A stretch of DNA of 8,427 nucleotides from Chloroflexota bacterium. GTDB lineage: Bacteria > Chloroflexota > UBA5177 > JANWHV01. The stretch is taken from NCBI GenBank assembly GCA_025450375.1, contig JANWHO010000204.1, positions 1 through 8,427 of the forward strand, given 5' to 3'. Positions 6,353-8,427 of this stretch are shown here, piece after piece. Each line of letters begins with the position of its first letter. Positions within the stretch are counted from its first letter, which is position 1. The notes beneath the pieces are model-generated. The model saw only the letters and a list, made by a program, of their open reading frames with translations, searched no databases and was not told the origin of the DNA. The translations under genes were made by a program, and so were the position numbers.

Positions 6353-7344
6353 AACGGCTCCTCCAGCCCAAGGTGATCATCCCACTGATTCTCAGCCTCG
6401 CCCTTCTGGGGGCGCTGCTCGCGGCCGCCGATCTGAAGAAGGTGGTAGGGCTGATGAGCAACTTCCGCCACCTCTATCTCGCCTTCTTTCTGTTGCTGAT
6501 GGGCGCCTACGAGGTGGTGCGCGGGGTACAGTGGCATCTGCTTCTGGGGGCCCTGGATCTCAAAGTTCCGCTCCGCGGGCAAATTTTCGCCTTCGCGCTC
6601 GGCGAAATCACCAAGAGCCTCCCGATTGGCAACTATTTTCAGAACTATGTCCTTCAGCAGGCCGAAGGGAGCGACTTTGGCCGCTCCGCCAGTGCCTCCA
6701 CGATGATCGTGCTCATCGAGGTGGCAGTCTCGCTCGTTGGCGTCGTCGTCCTGGGCCTGGGAAGCTGGACCGGGTGGCTGCGCCCGGTGATCATCATCGG
6801 CATCCTGGTATTCGGAGTGGTTATCACGCTGGTGTACCGGCTCTACCACGGGGCCTCCGGTCCCCCTCGCTGGATGGCCAAGAACAAGCACCTGTGCGGC
6901 GTACTGGACGGCCTCCGCGCGTTTCGCGAGGGTACGCGGGATCTGCTGCATCCACGGGTACTGGCCGTCCCGGTACTGCTGGGCACCTTGTATGTGATCA
7001 TCGCCGGCTCGGGGCTGTTCCTCATCTCGCGAGGTCTGGATGTGAATTCCCTCACCTTCACCGGAGCCCTTGCCGTGTACTTTTTCAGCCTGGCCTTCTC
7101 CCTGATTTTTCCCCTGCCCATCGATATCGGGGTGGCCGAGGTGAGCGGAACGGGGGCGCTGGTAGCCCTGGGCATCGATCGGAACGTCGCGATCAGCATC
7201 ATGCTGGTTAACCGGGTGCTAACCCTTGGCGCCTCGATCGCTATTGCCTCGGTGACGGCCCTGGTGCTCCACGACGAGTTCGCCCTCGCGTTCGGGCGCG
7301 ACAGGGAGGCGAAAGGCAGTAAGCAGGCCCGGGCGGAGAGGTAA
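6349..7344 (+). CDS. Flippase-like membrane protein (UPF0104 / LPG-synthase TM domain, YbhN-like)
   Basis: The product is 331 residues, starting at GTG 6349 (VKRLLQPK, read as Met), with GGGAGAG about 5 nt upstream and a 4-nt GTGA overlap with the previous stop. The frame stays open upstream but only in the shadow of the AI-2E gene. About eight hydrophobic segments are seen (roughly 9-27, 41-60, 75-95, 115-137, 143-163, 205-227, 237-258, 283-306). Family cues are EVVRGVQWHLLLGAL (55-69), GEITKSLPIGNYFQNYVL (85-102) and the late PLPIDIGVAEVSGTGALVALGI (255-276), matching the usual P-x-PGGlGvvE...alG block, though the usual PGG is PID here. The domain alone, without the MprF catalytic part, is found in proteins thought to move or process lipids. 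The substrate is not evident. The charged C-terminal tail (316-331) is cytoplasmic-looking. Confidence 0.8.
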   Translation: MKRLLQPKVIIPLILSLALLGALLAAADLKKVVGLMSNFRHLYLAFFLLLMGAYEVVRGVQWHLLLGALDLKVPLRGQIFAFALGEITKSLPIGNYFQNYVLQQAEGSDFGRSASASTMIVLIEVAVSLVGVVVLGLGSWTGWLRPVIIIGILVFGVVITLVYRLYHGASGPPRWMAKNKHLCGVLDGLRAFREGTRDLLHPRVLAVPVLLGTLYVIIAGSGLFLISRGLDVNSLTFTGALAVYFFSLAFSLIFPLPIDIGVAEVSGTGALVALGIDRNVAISIMLVNRVLTLGASIAIASVTALVLHDEFALAFGRDREAKGSKQARAER

Positions 7345-7349
7345 GGATC

Positions 7350-8168
7350 ATGCGGCGTACCTGGTCGACCTTCGCCGGTCAGATCATCCTGATCGGCGTC
7401 TATGAGACGGCGAACGAACTGATCCGGCAGGCGATCAGCCAGAAGGGTACCCTGGCCGGGATGGAGAACGCCCGCCAGGTCGCCGCCTTCGAGCAGACTC
7501 ACGGCTTTTTCGTTGAGCCCGCCTGGCAAGGGGCCCTGGAGCATACCTATCATCTGCTCGGAATCAGTGTTGGCTGGGCACAGCTCACCCTCCTGGCCAA
7601 TGTGCTTTATGCCCTGGGCCATCCGATCGTCCTGATCGCCTCCGCTCTCTGGGTGTTCTACTTCCGGACGGACCTCTTCAGCCGGATGCGGAACACCCTC
7701 TTCATCTGCGACGCGCTGGCCCTTTTGACCTATCATATCTTCCCCGTGGCGCCGCCGCGCGCGACCACCGGTCTCACCTACAACGGCCGCCCCTTCCACT
7801 TCGTGGATACGCTGGCCCAAATGATCCCCAGCCAGCGCGGCAATGACGAGTTCGCGGCCATGCCCAGTATCCATATCTGCTACGCGCTGATCGTGGGATG
7901 TACCCTGGCCTGGGCCCTGCGCCCCTGGGGGCTCCGCGGGCTGGTTCTGCTCTACCCGGTAATCATGCTCGTGGCGGTGGTCGTGACCGCGAACCACTAC
8001 CTGATGGACGGCGTGGGCGGCGTGATCGTATTCGGGATAGCCGCGACGACCGCGCTGACCCTTTACTGGGCGCGGCATGGGCTGGCCTTCGCGCGGCGCC
8101 ACCAGCGCCCGGTTCCGCTGAGGCATGGAGCACCTGGTCGCCGCGGCGCGGCTTCAGAGGGGCGCTGA
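7350..8168 (+). CDS. PAP2_3-type membrane phosphatase/phosphotransferase (Aur1/inositol-phosphotransferase-like)
   Basis: The product is 272 residues, starting at ATG 7350, 5 nt after the previous stop, with GGAGAGG/AAGGA upstream. The pattern is that of the PAP2_3 branch: YALGHPIVLIASALWVFYF (87-105), YHIFPVAPPR (128-137), AMPSIHICYAL (170-180) with catalytic-type His175, and VVTANHYLMDGVGG (211-224) with His216 and Asp220. Five or so hydrophobic segments surround these. Relatives remove phosphate from lipid phosphates or transfer a phospho-head group, as in yeast Aur1 and actinobacterial phosphatidylinositol-type enzymes, on the outer face of the membrane. Which reaction applies here is not shown. 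As last gene of the operon it may process the lipid made or moved by the genes before it. The Arg-rich tail after about 247 is variable. Confidence 0.85.
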   Translation: MRRTWSTFAGQIILIGVYETANELIRQAISQKGTLAGMENARQVAAFEQTHGFFVEPAWQGALEHTYHLLGISVGWAQLTLLANVLYALGHPIVLIASALWVFYFRTDLFSRMRNTLFICDALALLTYHIFPVAPPRATTGLTYNGRPFHFVDTLAQMIPSQRGNDEFAAMPSIHICYALIVGCTLAWALRPWGLRGLVLLYPVIMLVAVVVTANHYLMDGVGGVIVFGIAATTALTLYWARHGLAFARRHQRPVPLRHGAPGRRGAASEGR

Positions 8169-8171
8169 TAA

Positions 8172-8207
8172 AGCGCGTTTTCAAGGAGAGGCATCACTTC
8201 TCGCGCT
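8172..8207. terminator. Possible hairpin between convergent genes, weak terminator candidate
   Basis: AGCGCG (8172-8177) pairs with CGCGCT (8202-8207). Inside, AGAGG (8187-8191) pairs with CTTCT (8197-8201, one G-T) around loop CATCA, leaving a 9-nt bulge on the 5' side. It lies 3 bases past the stop of the PAP2 gene and 22 before the convergent Uma2 stop. No proper T-tract follows on the + strand; on the - strand only TTTATC follows. Confidence 0.3.
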
Positions 8208-8229
8208 CCTTCACCCCTAATGATTGGCC

Positions 8230-8427
8230 TTAGCGCCGCATGGCGAAGAGAGGGGCGAGCGGGCAGGAGAAGCCGGGCACTACGGCCTCTCCATCAAGCA
8301 CGTTCCCAGCTTCCACAAGCAGGGTCGCCCTGGCGCGCATCTCCTGGGCACGGGGACGGAGATCCGGCGGGCGCCACACATCCACGGCTCCCCGCTCGGG
8401 CCAGAATATCCAGACCAGCGATGTTCC
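8230..8427 (-). CDS. Uma2-family (DUF820) putative endonuclease, C-terminal 65 residues
   Basis: The gene is cut by the right edge, so only the 3' end is present. It reads GTSLVWIFWPERGAVDVWRP at the start and ends GNVLDGEAVVPGF then PLAPLFAMRR before the TAA at 8232-8230. The order GT-x-LVW-x-x-x-PE, then V-x-V-x-RP, then LDG-x-x-V-x-PGF-x-x-PLAxLF is characteristic of the end of Uma2 (PF05685) proteins, which have a PD-(D/E)XK nuclease-like fold and are often present in many copies in Chloroflexota and cyanobacteria. The putative active-site residues lie upstream, beyond the window. Its biological role is generally not established. It is convergent with the lipid operon and probably unrelated to it. 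Confidence 0.78.
   Translation of the reverse strand, partial: GTSLVWIFWPERGAVDVWRPPDLRPRAQEMRARATLLVEAGNVLDGEAVVPGFSCPLAPLFAMRR

Noticed and set aside
6843..8126. A 427-residue open frame on the - strand
   Set aside because: It is antisense to the flippase-like and PAP2 genes, His/Arg/Gly-rich with no recognisable domain, as expected of a shadow frame in GC-rich DNA.

Overview
The window is GC-rich bacterial DNA with tight gene packing. Two traits of one secreted protein suggest a Chloroflexota-type organism: tandem Ig-like repeats carrying SSDPQA-x-LP, and a Thr/Pro linker of the TPTPT kind. This is an inference from protein style, not from a marker gene, so the phylum is tentative. No rRNA, tRNA, CRISPR array or insertion sequence is visible.

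Left block (1-2567). The window opens inside a + strand gene for the biotin-dependent carboxyltransferase / 5-oxoprolinase subunit C (PxpC, KipA-like) family. It ends at 749 in a perfect 16-bp inverted repeat that supplies its stop codon. Facing it on the - strand (759-2567) is a secreted protein: signal peptide, four tandem Ig-like repeats of about 97 residues, a Thr/Pro-rich linker and a C-terminal beta-rich module.

Divergent spacer (2568-3109). These 542 bases hold no convincing gene. They contain an AT-richer island near 2789-2821 where a - strand and a + strand promoter candidate overlap, a small hairpin, and a strong Shine-Dalgarno sequence before the next gene.

Right block (3110-8168). 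Five + strand genes overlap or nearly touch (overlaps of 7, 23 and 4 nt, then a 5-nt gap) and read as one operon. They encode a divergent PlsY-like glycerol-3-phosphate acyltransferase, a GT9 (heptosyltransferase-type) glycosyltransferase, an AI-2E/PerM-family membrane protein, a flippase-like UPF0104/LPG-synthase-TM protein, and a PAP2_3 (Aur1/inositol-phosphotransferase-like) membrane phosphatase/transferase. The set suggests building, decorating and moving a membrane (glyco)lipid. The product is unknown, and the PlsY-like protein lacks several residues normal in that family.

Right edge. After a short convergent spacer with a possible hairpin, the C-terminal end of a Uma2-family (DUF820) protein enters on the - strand (8230-8427).
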